Positions 1 to 8,116 of a stretch of DNA of 64,000 bases are shown piece after piece. The DNA is from Formosa sp. Hel1_33_131. GTDB taxonomy: Bacteria > Bacteroidota > Bacteroidia > Flavobacteriales > Flavobacteriaceae. The notes under the pieces are model-generated. The model was not told the origin of the DNA. It saw only the letters and a program-made list of their open reading frames with translations, and did no database searches. The stretch's first letter is position 1. Every line of letters starts with the position of its first letter. Location: NCBI GenBank assembly GCA_949499105.1, contig CATEFX010000021.1, positions 1-64,000 on the forward strand, read 5' to 3'. A program made the position numbers and the translations under genes.

Positions 1-948
1 GAATTTAAGGATTTATTTACGGATGGAGACCTTCCACATCCTGCAAACTTTAATGATGACTACAAAGGCCGGAAAGCAGCAAGTGAGCAATGGATGGAAA
101 TTGAAAACCATATGAATCGAAGGGATTTAAAAGTGGCGCCGCCAGAAGGACTTTCAAATCGTGAACGTAATACGTATTATTCCTTTGGAAATAAGGGGGA
201 GTTTTGGACGCCTAATGATACCCTTCAAGGCGCTGCGCTGAAAAACTGGAAGTATCAAGCGTATATCAAGGACTATTTACGATGTGTGGCAGGGGTTGAT
301 AAAGCGGTAGGCCAGATGTTAGACTATCTTAAAGCAAATGATTTATTAGACAATACGATTGTTATATACACGTCTGATCAAGGATTTTATTTGGGTGAGC
401 ATGGTTGGTTTGACAAGCGATGGATGTATGAAGAATCGTTTAAAATGCCGTTCATGATTCGCTATCCTGAACTCATTAAACCAAAATCTGTGAATTCAGA
501 TTTATTACTCAATATAGACTTTGCGCCGACCTTACTAGATTTAGCTGGGATCGCTGTTCCTGAAGCGATGCAGGGCACAAGCTTCAAACCCTTATTAGAA
601 TCTAATAAAAAAGTAGCAACCAGAGACGCGGTGTATTATCATTACTATGAATTTCCAAAATGGCACAATGTTCAACCGCACTACGGGGTGAGAACCGAGC
701 GTTATAAGTTGATTCATTATTATTACAATATGGACGAATGGGAGCTGTTTGATTTAAAAAAAGATCCCAATGAAATGGTGAATCTTTACGGGACTTCTGG
801 GACTGAGAAATTGACTCAAAAATTAAAGAATAAAATCAAGGAATTACAAGTTGAGTACAAAGATGATAGGTCTTTAGAGGACATGCGTGAGATGACTGAT
901 AGAGTCATTGAACGTGTTTATAATGAAGAGAATATCAATAAGCATTAG
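1..948 (+). CDS. Sulfatase, C-terminal part (cut by window edge)
   Basis: The frame is open from base 1, so the N-terminal part, including the catalytic Cys/Ser-x-Pro-x-Arg site that is converted to formylglycine, lies outside the window. The visible 315 residues carry hallmarks of the S1 formylglycine sulfatases: YTSDQGFYLGEHGWFDKRW (Asp and His metal/sulfate ligands), then MYEES, PFMIRYP and, near the end, the WELFDLKKDPNEMVNLY pattern of the C-terminal subdomain. The enzyme would remove sulfate esters from a polysaccharide, probably in the periplasm. Its position ahead of an esterase, a type IX-sorted protein and a SusC/SusD system supports a role in sulfated glycan breakdown. The S1 subfamily and substrate cannot be given from the sequence. 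Confidence 0.93.
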   Translation, partial: EFKDLFTDGDLPHPANFNDDYKGRKAASEQWMEIENHMNRRDLKVAPPEGLSNRERNTYYSFGNKGEFWTPNDTLQGAALKNWKYQAYIKDYLRCVAGVDKAVGQMLDYLKANDLLDNTIVIYTSDQGFYLGEHGWFDKRWMYEESFKMPFMIRYPELIKPKSVNSDLLLNIDFAPTLLDLAGIAVPEAMQGTSFKPLLESNKKVATRDAVYYHYYEFPKWHNVQPHYGVRTERYKLIHYYYNMDEWELFDLKKDPNEMVNLYGTSGTEKLTQKLKNKIKELQVEYKDDRSLEDMREMTDRVIERVYNEENINKH

Positions 949-1076
949 GTTGTTTTATTGATTCTTGGAATAAGGAGCCTACAAATCACATCATTTGTAT
1001 GGTAGATTGCGTTATCAGATGTGTTTAATGACTAATAACCTCATTTAAAGGGGCGATAATCAAGAATACATTAGTA

Positions 1077-1099
1077 TATTATAGTCTAAAGCTATAATA
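1077..1099. promoter_or_regulatory. Short inverted repeat between sulfatase and esterase genes
   Basis: TATTATAG, a 7-base loop, then CTATAATA form a perfect 8-bp dyad in the 246-bp gap upstream of the esterase start. It could be an operator or a weak terminator. It lacks a GC-rich stem and a T tract, so an operator is slightly favoured. This is inference only. Confidence 0.3.
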
Positions 1100-1194
1100 C
1101 TTTATAAATACCACCTATATTTTGCGTCATTTGTAATATAGATTGCTTCATCTGTGCTATTTATTTAGTGTCAAAATTGATAATTTTGATAACA

Positions 1195-2067
1195 ATGAAA
1201 ACAAAATACCAAATTTTATTGCTTGTATACATGCTTATAGGGTTTAATGGATTTGCTCAAAATTCAGCAGTGCTTATTGCCCCTGTTTTGCAGGTTTATA
1301 AAACAATAGACACTACAACTCTTAAGTTGCATATCTACAAACCCCTAGATTTTGATGCTACTAAAGTCTATAATTGTGTGGTATTTTTTCACGGGGGTGG
1401 ATGGAATAATGGAAGTCCAAGAGCTTTTAGAAGACAGTCCATGTATTTTGCCTCTAGGGGGATGATCGCCATTTCAGCAGAATACCGATTAAAAAACACC
1501 CATGGAACAACCCCTTTTGAAGCGGCTGAAGATGCAAAATCGGCCATTCGTTTTGTAAGACAACATGCTAACGAGCTTCATGTAAATCCAAATGCGATCA
1601 TTGCAGGTGGAGGCTCTGCAGGGGGCCATTTAGCAGCTTCTTGTGGTCTTATTTCTAAACTTGATAATCCAACAGAGGATTTAACCATTAGCTCAATCCC
1701 CAATGCTTTAGTCCTATTAAACCCTGTTATAGACTTAGGGCCGGGTGCATATGCACACAAACGCCTTGGTGAGCGTTATATAGACCTATCTCCAACCGAT
1801 CATATTAGTGCGGGAGCACCACCATCAATCATCCTAGTGGGTACAAAAGACCGTATTATTTCTGTTGAAATGGTGACGTCTTTTAAAGAAAAAATGGAGG
1901 CTGTTGGCAATCGATGTGATTTGATACTTTATAAAGATCAAGGCCATGCCTTTTTTGCAAAAAAACCAATTAAATATTTTATAGAAACAACCCATGAAAT
2001 TGATAAATTTCTAGTTTCTCTGGGATATTTGAATGGGAATTCAACAATTAATAATCAATATAATTAA
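1195..2067 (+). CDS. Secreted alpha/beta-hydrolase (carbohydrate esterase/lipase-like)
   Basis: A 290-residue alpha/beta-hydrolase of the BD-FAE/hormone-sensitive-lipase-like group. The oxyanion-hole motif HGGGW is followed by the nucleophile elbow GGGSAGGH (Ser about 141), then VGTKDR (Asp) and DQGHAFF (His), which complete the triad. A signal peptide (MKTKYQILLLVY..GFAQ) supports export. The upstream in-frame GTG at 1168 was not used because ATG 1195 gives a proper signal peptide. It follows the sulfatase in the same direction and precedes a type IX-sorted protein, so it probably removes acetyl or other ester groups from the glycan. The exact ester substrate is unknown. Confidence 0.85.
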   Translation: MKTKYQILLLVYMLIGFNGFAQNSAVLIAPVLQVYKTIDTTTLKLHIYKPLDFDATKVYNCVVFFHGGGWNNGSPRAFRRQSMYFASRGMIAISAEYRLKNTHGTTPFEAAEDAKSAIRFVRQHANELHVNPNAIIAGGGSAGGHLAASCGLISKLDNPTEDLTISSIPNALVLLNPVIDLGPGAYAHKRLGERYIDLSPTDHISAGAPPSIILVGTKDRIISVEMVTSFKEKMEAVGNRCDLILYKDQGHAFFAKKPIKYFIETTHEIDKFLVSLGYLNGNSTINNQYN

Positions 2068-2084
2068 CCAATAACTTTAAAACT

Positions 2085-3239
2085 ATGAAACATTTTTACA
2101 CTTTTACGCTTACTTTCATCATGTTGTGCTTCTATGGAGAAGCTCAAAATTTATTAACAAACTCAACCTTTGCAGATGTTGCTGCTTGGACGGTCGTTAA
2201 TACCACAGGGAGCCTTAATACTGACAGTCATACTGATGACGGAACAGGTTCGTATGAGCTACTTGCTCAAGATGGTAATACGAACGGACATATTAAACAC
2301 AATCAAATTATTGCATCCAACTTACAGCCTGGAGATTATGTCATGACTTGTTGGGTGAAAGGGGGCATAGGCTCTAGGGTTAAACTCCAAGTCTTTCAGG
2401 GGGGCGCTATGAATGCCCCAGTTTATGAAACTCTTTCGGTTGACTGGGAGCAGATTTCACATGTTTTTACTCTTGAAAAAGCAGGTGCTTCGCCCAGAAT
2501 ATTTAATTCAAAAAACGACGGTACTAGCGTTGTTTTGATTGACGATGTTGTTTTTGAACGAGTGATGACCGAAGCTCCAGCGACTTCAGATTTAACAACA
2601 GCCTCAGGATGGTACGCTATAAATGCGACCTCTACTGAGACTGCAACGGTACAAACCTTGAATATGGATAATGCAGCGCCTAAATTAAAATTGTATGATC
2701 ACTACGTAGATGCTGATGCTAATAAATTTATGACTATTACACTACAAAACAACTCTGTCAATACAGGGCTTCAAATCTCATATCCCAAGTCAGATGGGTC
2801 AGGTGAACATTATATGCCGCAAACCATTTCGGCTGATGATTCAGAATCAAAAACGTATGAGTTTGACATGACCAATGATAATTGGTCTGGAAACGTAGCG
2901 AATATTAGTTTTACCATTAAACAACGAAACGCAGAGGATACGGCTTGGGCTAGCGCAGAACAGGGTGGAACTGTTGCTTTTAATACAGTGTCATTTTCAG
3001 CAGCCTCACTTTCTTCAAAGAGGTTTCAAAAAGGATTTAATTTTTACCCCAATCCTGCTAACAATTCCATAACTATTGATCGTTTTAATGGAAATGATAA
3101 ACTTGATGTTTTTAGTGTTTTAGGTAAGAAGGTTATGACCATTAATGACACCTCTAATTCTATAGATGTTTCTAACTTATCTCCTGGAATTTACATTATC
3201 AAATCCAATAATAACACTCAAAAGTTAATCAAAAAATGA
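2085..3239 (+). CDS. Type IX-secreted protein with carbohydrate-binding-like N-terminus
   Basis: A 384-residue secreted protein with a signal peptide ending near EAQN. The first ~150 residues (NLLTNSTFADVAAWTV...; VMTCWVKGG; VVLIDDVVFERV) resemble the beta-sandwich of CBM4/9-type carbohydrate-binding modules. A second beta-rich domain follows. The C-terminus (FNFYPNPANNSITI ... VFSVLGKKV ... LSPGIYIIK ... KLIKK) is a type A type IX secretion sorting domain (TIGR04183 family), so the protein should cross the outer membrane and be released or attached to the surface. No catalytic site was recognised. It sits 17 bp after the esterase gene and its stop overlaps the next start by four bases, so these three genes are probably co-transcribed. 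A glycan-capturing role is inference. Confidence 0.8.
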   Translation: MKHFYTFTLTFIMLCFYGEAQNLLTNSTFADVAAWTVVNTTGSLNTDSHTDDGTGSYELLAQDGNTNGHIKHNQIIASNLQPGDYVMTCWVKGGIGSRVKLQVFQGGAMNAPVYETLSVDWEQISHVFTLEKAGASPRIFNSKNDGTSVVLIDDVVFERVMTEAPATSDLTTASGWYAINATSTETATVQTLNMDNAAPKLKLYDHYVDADANKFMTITLQNNSVNTGLQISYPKSDGSGEHYMPQTISADDSESKTYEFDMTNDNWSGNVANISFTIKQRNAEDTAWASAEQGGTVAFNTVSFSAASLSSKRFQKGFNFYPNPANNSITIDRFNGNDKLDVFSVLGKKVMTINDTSNSIDVSNLSPGIYIIKSNNNTQKLIKK

Positions 3240-3571
3240 GAATACTACTAGTATGCTTTGTAGTAGCCATTAGTATGGGTTTGCAAGCGCAAGACAATAA
3301 ATATGCAGCAAAAAGAGCAGCGAATGCGGTCGCATTCATTTCATCTGGAATGGATATTACCGATGAGCAAGCTCAGTTTGTTGAGAATACGTTATACACT
3401 AAGTATGCTGAAAACGGCCTTAGAATTAAAGGGAATGGACTTTCAGATGAGGAGAAGAAAGAAGTCTATAGAACTGCTGCGACGACAACAAGAAAACGTT
3501 TACGCGCAGAATTTTCAAAAGATGAGGTCCAGTCGATTATTGATTTGGAACGCGAAAGTTTTAAGAAATAA
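3236..3571 (+). CDS. Small secreted protein of unknown function
   Basis: A 111-residue protein whose ATG overlaps the stop of the type IX-sorted protein gene (ATGA). It begins with a signal peptide (MRILLVCFVVAISMGLQAQ). The mature part is charged and largely helical (DITDEQAQFVENTLY; LSDEEKKEVYRTA; FSKDEVQSIIDLE), similar in feel to small periplasmic Spy/CpxP-like helical proteins, but no family was recognised. Translational coupling suggests it acts with the protein before it. A strong terminator follows 23 bp after its stop. Confidence 0.7.
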   Translation: MRILLVCFVVAISMGLQAQDNKYAAKRAANAVAFISSGMDITDEQAQFVENTLYTKYAENGLRIKGNGLSDEEKKEVYRTAATTTRKRLRAEFSKDEVQSIIDLERESFKK

Positions 3572-3594
3572 AGAAACATTAAATTTAAAAAAAA

Positions 3595-3626
3595 GAGGCT
3601 GAAATTTATTTCAGCCTCTTTTTTTT
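3595..3626. terminator. Bidirectional rho-independent terminator
   Basis: GAGGCTGAAAT, a two-base loop, and ATTTCAGCCTC form a nearly perfect stem followed by eight T. An A tract precedes the stem, so it also works on the opposite strand. It separates the convergent esterase operon and the hybrid regulator gene, whose stop is at 3665. Confidence 0.9.
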
Positions 3627-3664
3627 ACTACAAATTTAGTGAAGTCAATACCTAAAAATCAGTA

Positions 3665-6600
3665 TTAGTTTTCTGGTTCTCTCACTTCTGTAGGAAGGGT
3701 TCCAAACTGTATTTTGTAACACTTTGTAAAGTATGAAGGCGATGAAAAACCTACCTTAAAGCTAATCTCACTAATAGAATGATCGCTACTTTCTAAAAAC
3801 TGTTTTGCTTTTTCGAGTCTTATCTTTCTAATAAATTCATTGGCAGTATTTCCTGTCAGCGCTTTAATTTTTCTATAAAGTTTACTTCTACTAATTAATA
3901 ATTCATCGGCGAGATTTTCTACATTCAAAGCAGGGTCATTTATGTTTTCATGAATATATTCAAGAATATTCGTAATGAATTGCTTGTCGAGTGAGGTCGT
4001 ATTTCTTAATTCTTTATCACTAACTCCATTGTAATATTTATTAAATAATATTTGACGACTACTAATCAGTTGACTTAAGTGGGACTTAAGAACATTCATA
4101 TTAAAGGGCTTATTAAGATACACATCTGCTCCAGAATCAATCCCTTTAACACGATCAATTTGCATTCCTTTTGCGGTAAGCAATAGAAGTGGAATGTGGC
4201 TTATTCTTAGGTCTTTTTTTATGTTATTACACATTTCAAAACCATCCATTATTGGCATCATAACGTCAGATATAACTAAGTCAGGGATAAACTTAATAGC
4301 CATTTGAAGCCCTTCTTTACCATTAATCGCCATCTTTACTTTGTAGTCCTCTTTGAGTTCGTTTTTTAAATAATTACGCAATTCAGAATTATCTTCAACA
4401 ATCAGCACTGTTTTCTTATTACGACCCGTATCGTTAGTTACTTCTAACTCAATTTCAGAGTTATTAATCTGCTCATAAATTTCATCATTTGTTTTAGATT
4501 CTGAATCGGTTTTGGATATATTTAGATGGTTACTGCCTAGGGGAAGTAGAATCTTAAATTCAGTGCCTTTATTTTTCTCACTATTTATTTCAATGGTTCC
4601 CATGTGAAGATCGATGAAACTTTTAACCACTTCCAAGCCTATTCCAGTCCCTCCGTAATATTGCTTATCCATTTCGTTTGATTGATAAAATCTAGTAAAA
4701 ATTTGTTCTAAGTCTTTTTTATCAATCCCAATGCCACTATCGAGAATGCTGATTTCAATTCCATAGAGGTCCTCGTCATTATTTAGTAAAGGAAAATCAA
4801 TAGGTCGTAACGGGATCTGAATTGTTATAGAGACCATCCCATTGTCTTTAGTTGCTTTAAATGCATTGGACAAAAGGTTGAATATTATTTTTTCAAGCAT
4901 CGATGGATCGGCCCATATAGAGATATTTTGATCCAGGCTTTCTACCGAAAGTATTATATTTCTTTGAACAGCTTCTTCTTCAAAATGACTTGCGACCTCC
5001 TTAATAAATGTAATAATGTCAAATTTAGAAGCATTAATAGACATTTTATTAAATTGAAGTTTTCTAAAATCCATTAATTCATCAATTAACCTTGAAAGGC
5101 GTTTTGAGTTTTTATAAATGGTTGCATGCTTCTCTTTAATATCATTAGGTAACTCTATCGATTTATTTTCTATAATAGCTTCAAGAGGGTTTAGGATGAG
5201 TGTCAAAGGGGTTCTAAACTCGTGAGAAATATTAGTAAAAAACTGTATTTTCTTTGCATTTAGAGCCTCATCTTGAGCGCGTTCTTCCCGCTCATTTTTT
5301 ATTTGCTGGCGTTCCTTTAATCGCACATGAAGAAAGTTGTAAATTATAACAACGACAGTTAATGTGATTAGCAAAAATATAAATAGGGCTAAATGGGTTT
5401 TCCACCATGGAACCAGGATTTTGATTTCCAATACTGTAGGGGTCTCATTCCAAATTCCATCAGAATTTGCAGCTTTAACTTTAAAATTATAGGTTCCAGC
5501 GGGGATGTTTGTGTAAGTTGCATTGCTAATTTTTTTTACATAATTCCAATCTGTTTCAAACCCTTCTAAATAGTAAGCATATTCAATATTTTTTGAGCGC
5601 GTGTATCCCAAACCAAAATAGTCAATTGTAAACATGTTTTGGTCATGCTTTAGTTTAATTTTTGAGGTTTCATTAATCACTTTTTTTAGAGGAGAATCAC
5701 TTTCTGAAGGGACCACACTTTGGTTTGAAATTTTAAAATCTGATAAATAAACTATGGGTGGGGTGGAGTTGGTAGTAATGACTTTAGGATCAAAGTAATT
5801 GATGCCTTTGTAACATCCAAAATACAAAATGCCATCGTCGGATTGATAGTTAGAGTTTTTGTTGAAATTATTTGTAATCAATCCATCCTGAGTATTATAA
5901 TTGATGAACTCATTTTTTAGGGAATCAAATTTTGAAATCCCATTGTTTCCTGCAAGCCACATCTCATCATCTTTTGTTTGAATAATGGACTTTATCGATT
6001 GATGGTCAAAGTTTTCAGAAGGATCAAACCATTTAATTTTTTGAGTTATTGGATCTAATTTACATAACCCATCCCCATCTGTACCAATCCATATGTTATT
6101 TTGGTTGTCTTCAAAAATGGTGATTAGTAAATTGCCTCTAATCCTGTTTTCTGCAGTGTTGTTTAGAATCGAACTATAGGGTATTATTTTTGGAGTCTCT
6201 GAATCTGGTTTTTCAATTTTAAACAAACCTGTTCTCGTTCCTAACCATAGATTATCTTGGTGGTCTACGATCACTTTTCTAATGTTTTTTGAATTGATGG
6301 ACAAAGATTTGTAGGCTTCGGACTGGTAGTGTTTTAAAGTTCCAGATTTTTGTTCATAGGAATATAAGCCTGTTAAAAAACTACCAATCCAAATGCGTCC
6401 TTTTGAGTCTTCAGCAAAACTCATTATTCGATTCGATTTTAGAATAGTACCACTATTTTTAATTTGTATATTCTTAAATACTTTGGATCCTTTTTTTAGT
6501 ATAAATAGCCCTGAATTCCATGTTCCAATCCATACATTTTGATAGCTATCGATAAACACGCTCACAACATCACTACTATTTAGTCCTTTGGCTATTTTGT

Positions 6601-7804
6601 TGTTTTGATCTAATAAATGAGTAAAAGTTTCCTCTTTAGGATCATAAACATCAACTCCGCCATCGGAAATTCCAATCCAGAATCGGCCCTGATTATCTTG
6701 AGTAATACTTGTTACAGATTTAGAAAATAAGGATTGATCTTTATTTGGGATACTTTCAATCGATTTGAATCGTTCATTTTCCTTATCATAGATATCGACT
6801 CCTTGGTTGAAATAACCCACCCAAATTCTGTTTCCATCGTCAATAAATATTGACCATATTGAGTTGGATTTAATTCCATCTGTATCAGACTTATTGAATT
6901 TGAATGATTTGACGGCTCCATTACGATCCAAAATGATAAGTCCATCGTTTTCAGTTCCACAAAAAATGGCGCCTTCAGTGTTCGTTTCTAACGATAGGAT
7001 ACGTTTGTTTGTAATGTTATAGGATTTAAACTCAAAATAATTAGTTGGGCTCGTTGATATTTCAATAAGGCCTTCGCTGGTCGTTCCTAGCCAAATACTT
7101 CCATCCAATTTAGTGAGTATGGATTCTATGGGGTTTTTAATTTCTTCCGACTGTCTCGAGGTTGTGAATTTAGCATAGTCCAATTCGTTAGTAAGAGAAT
7201 TGTACTTTAAGAGTCCTATGTTTGATCCAAACAATATAGCCCCTCTGGGCGTTGTTTTTATTTCGTTTATTAGAAGTTTTTCTATAGAGTCATAGGCTAT
7301 TATTTTTACTTTTATAACTTTTTGATTAGTTGTGTTAAGCGCAAGTACGCCAGAACCGTGCGTCCCTATGAGTAGTGTGTTTCGATCAGTTTCTCCAATT
7401 GCCTTAATTTGAACCTTTGAATTTAGAGAATTGAGTTTTACAGGAACAAATTGATCTAAATTCCTGTGGTATAAATTGAGTCCTACATCTGTTCCTATCC
7501 AAAGGTTGTTATTTGAATCCAAAAAAACAGTGTTCACTCCAGAATTGTCTAAGGTTTTTTCATTCCCCCACTCGTGTCGATAGTTTTTTAGTTCAAGACC
7601 ATTAAAAGAGTATATGCCGTCCCCTTGCGTTCCAATCCATACAATTCCTTGTTGATCTTTAATGATAGATGTGATCGCTCTTTGACTCACGTTTTCAGCA
7701 ATCGGTTTAAACTTTAAGTTGTCCATATAACTTTGTCCAAAAATCATATTTGAAATAAAAATGATCGCAATTGGAACGGTTCTATATAGTTTGCTGATTG
7801 TCAT
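3665..7804 (-). CDS. Hybrid two-component system sensor/regulator (HTCS)
   Basis: A 1379-residue one-protein signalling system typical of Bacteroidota polysaccharide loci. After a signal peptide come about 12-14 Reg_prop beta-propeller repeats (recurring WIGT.GDG and LWIGT patterns, ~30-690), a Y_Y_Y domain (~715-795, including AYYLEGFETDWNYV), one membrane helix (LALFIFLLITLTVVVIIYNF), a HisKA domain with the phospho-acceptor His861 in NISHEFRTPL, an HATPase domain (NLLSNAF; GGTGIGLEVV), a receiver with Asp1180 in VISDVMMPIMDG, and an AraC-type DNA-binding domain at the C-terminus (ending KIQFGTLPTEVRE). The periplasmic propeller should bind an oligosaccharide released from the target glycan and switch on the divergent SusC/SusD genes. 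All catalytic residues appear intact. Confidence 0.96.
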   Translation of the reverse strand: MTISKLYRTVPIAIIFISNMIFGQSYMDNLKFKPIAENVSQRAITSIIKDQQGIVWIGTQGDGIYSFNGLELKNYRHEWGNEKTLDNSGVNTVFLDSNNNLWIGTDVGLNLYHRNLDQFVPVKLNSLNSKVQIKAIGETDRNTLLIGTHGSGVLALNTTNQKVIKVKIIAYDSIEKLLINEIKTTPRGAILFGSNIGLLKYNSLTNELDYAKFTTSRQSEEIKNPIESILTKLDGSIWLGTTSEGLIEISTSPTNYFEFKSYNITNKRILSLETNTEGAIFCGTENDGLIILDRNGAVKSFKFNKSDTDGIKSNSIWSIFIDDGNRIWVGYFNQGVDIYDKENERFKSIESIPNKDQSLFSKSVTSITQDNQGRFWIGISDGGVDVYDPKEETFTHLLDQNNKIAKGLNSSDVVSVFIDSYQNVWIGTWNSGLFILKKGSKVFKNIQIKNSGTILKSNRIMSFAEDSKGRIWIGSFLTGLYSYEQKSGTLKHYQSEAYKSLSINSKNIRKVIVDHQDNLWLGTRTGLFKIEKPDSETPKIIPYSSILNNTAENRIRGNLLITIFEDNQNNIWIGTDGDGLCKLDPITQKIKWFDPSENFDHQSIKSIIQTKDDEMWLAGNNGISKFDSLKNEFINYNTQDGLITNNFNKNSNYQSDDGILYFGCYKGINYFDPKVITTNSTPPIVYLSDFKISNQSVVPSESDSPLKKVINETSKIKLKHDQNMFTIDYFGLGYTRSKNIEYAYYLEGFETDWNYVKKISNATYTNIPAGTYNFKVKAANSDGIWNETPTVLEIKILVPWWKTHLALFIFLLITLTVVVIIYNFLHVRLKERQQIKNEREERAQDEALNAKKIQFFTNISHEFRTPLTLILNPLEAIIENKSIELPNDIKEKHATIYKNSKRLSRLIDELMDFRKLQFNKMSINASKFDIITFIKEVASHFEEEAVQRNIILSVESLDQNISIWADPSMLEKIIFNLLSNAFKATKDNGMVSITIQIPLRPIDFPLLNNDEDLYGIEISILDSGIGIDKKDLEQIFTRFYQSNEMDKQYYGGTGIGLEVVKSFIDLHMGTIEINSEKNKGTEFKILLPLGSNHLNISKTDSESKTNDEIYEQINNSEIELEVTNDTGRNKKTVLIVEDNSELRNYLKNELKEDYKVKMAINGKEGLQMAIKFIPDLVISDVMMPIMDGFEMCNNIKKDLRISHIPLLLLTAKGMQIDRVKGIDSGADVYLNKPFNMNVLKSHLSQLISSRQILFNKYYNGVSDKELRNTTSLDKQFITNILEYIHENINDPALNVENLADELLISRSKLYRKIKALTGNTANEFIRKIRLEKAKQFLESSDHSISEISFKVGFSSPSYFTKCYKIQFGTLPTEVREPEN

Positions 7805-8116
7805 AATAACTAATTTTAATCCTTATTTTGTTTAATGGTTAAATAGTATAACCATACAATTCAATATTAACTAATTTAATTAATATAATTTTTGTATTTC
7901 CATTGAATAAGTCTATTTGCTTCAAATTTCACATACATTTCCTCAAATTTAATAAAATTAATTAGAGAGTGTAAGTAGGTTTGTTGAATATTCAAATACT
8001 CACACACAAAATTTATAATTCCTCAATTACGAACTTATAATATTATATTTTTGATTAGAATAAATTGATAATAATTAAACAACTATAATTTCACTATCTA
8101 ACTAAATAAATAAACT
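7805..8116. promoter_or_regulatory. Divergent HTCS/SusC intergenic region
   Basis: A 312-bp, very AT-rich gap with no ORF. It must hold promoters for both the regulator (minus) and SusC (plus), and probably the regulator's binding site. A perfect 12-bp palindrome, TTGAATATTCAA, lies at 7984-7995. The motif TTCCTCAAwTT appears twice (about 7936 and 8020), roughly 80 bp apart. No convincing TAnnTTTG box was found for SusC, which would fit a promoter that depends on an activator. Confidence 0.55.

Noticed and set aside
3303-3602. 99-residue plus-strand open frame
   Set aside because: It is a shifted-frame shadow of the small secreted protein gene and ends inside the terminator.
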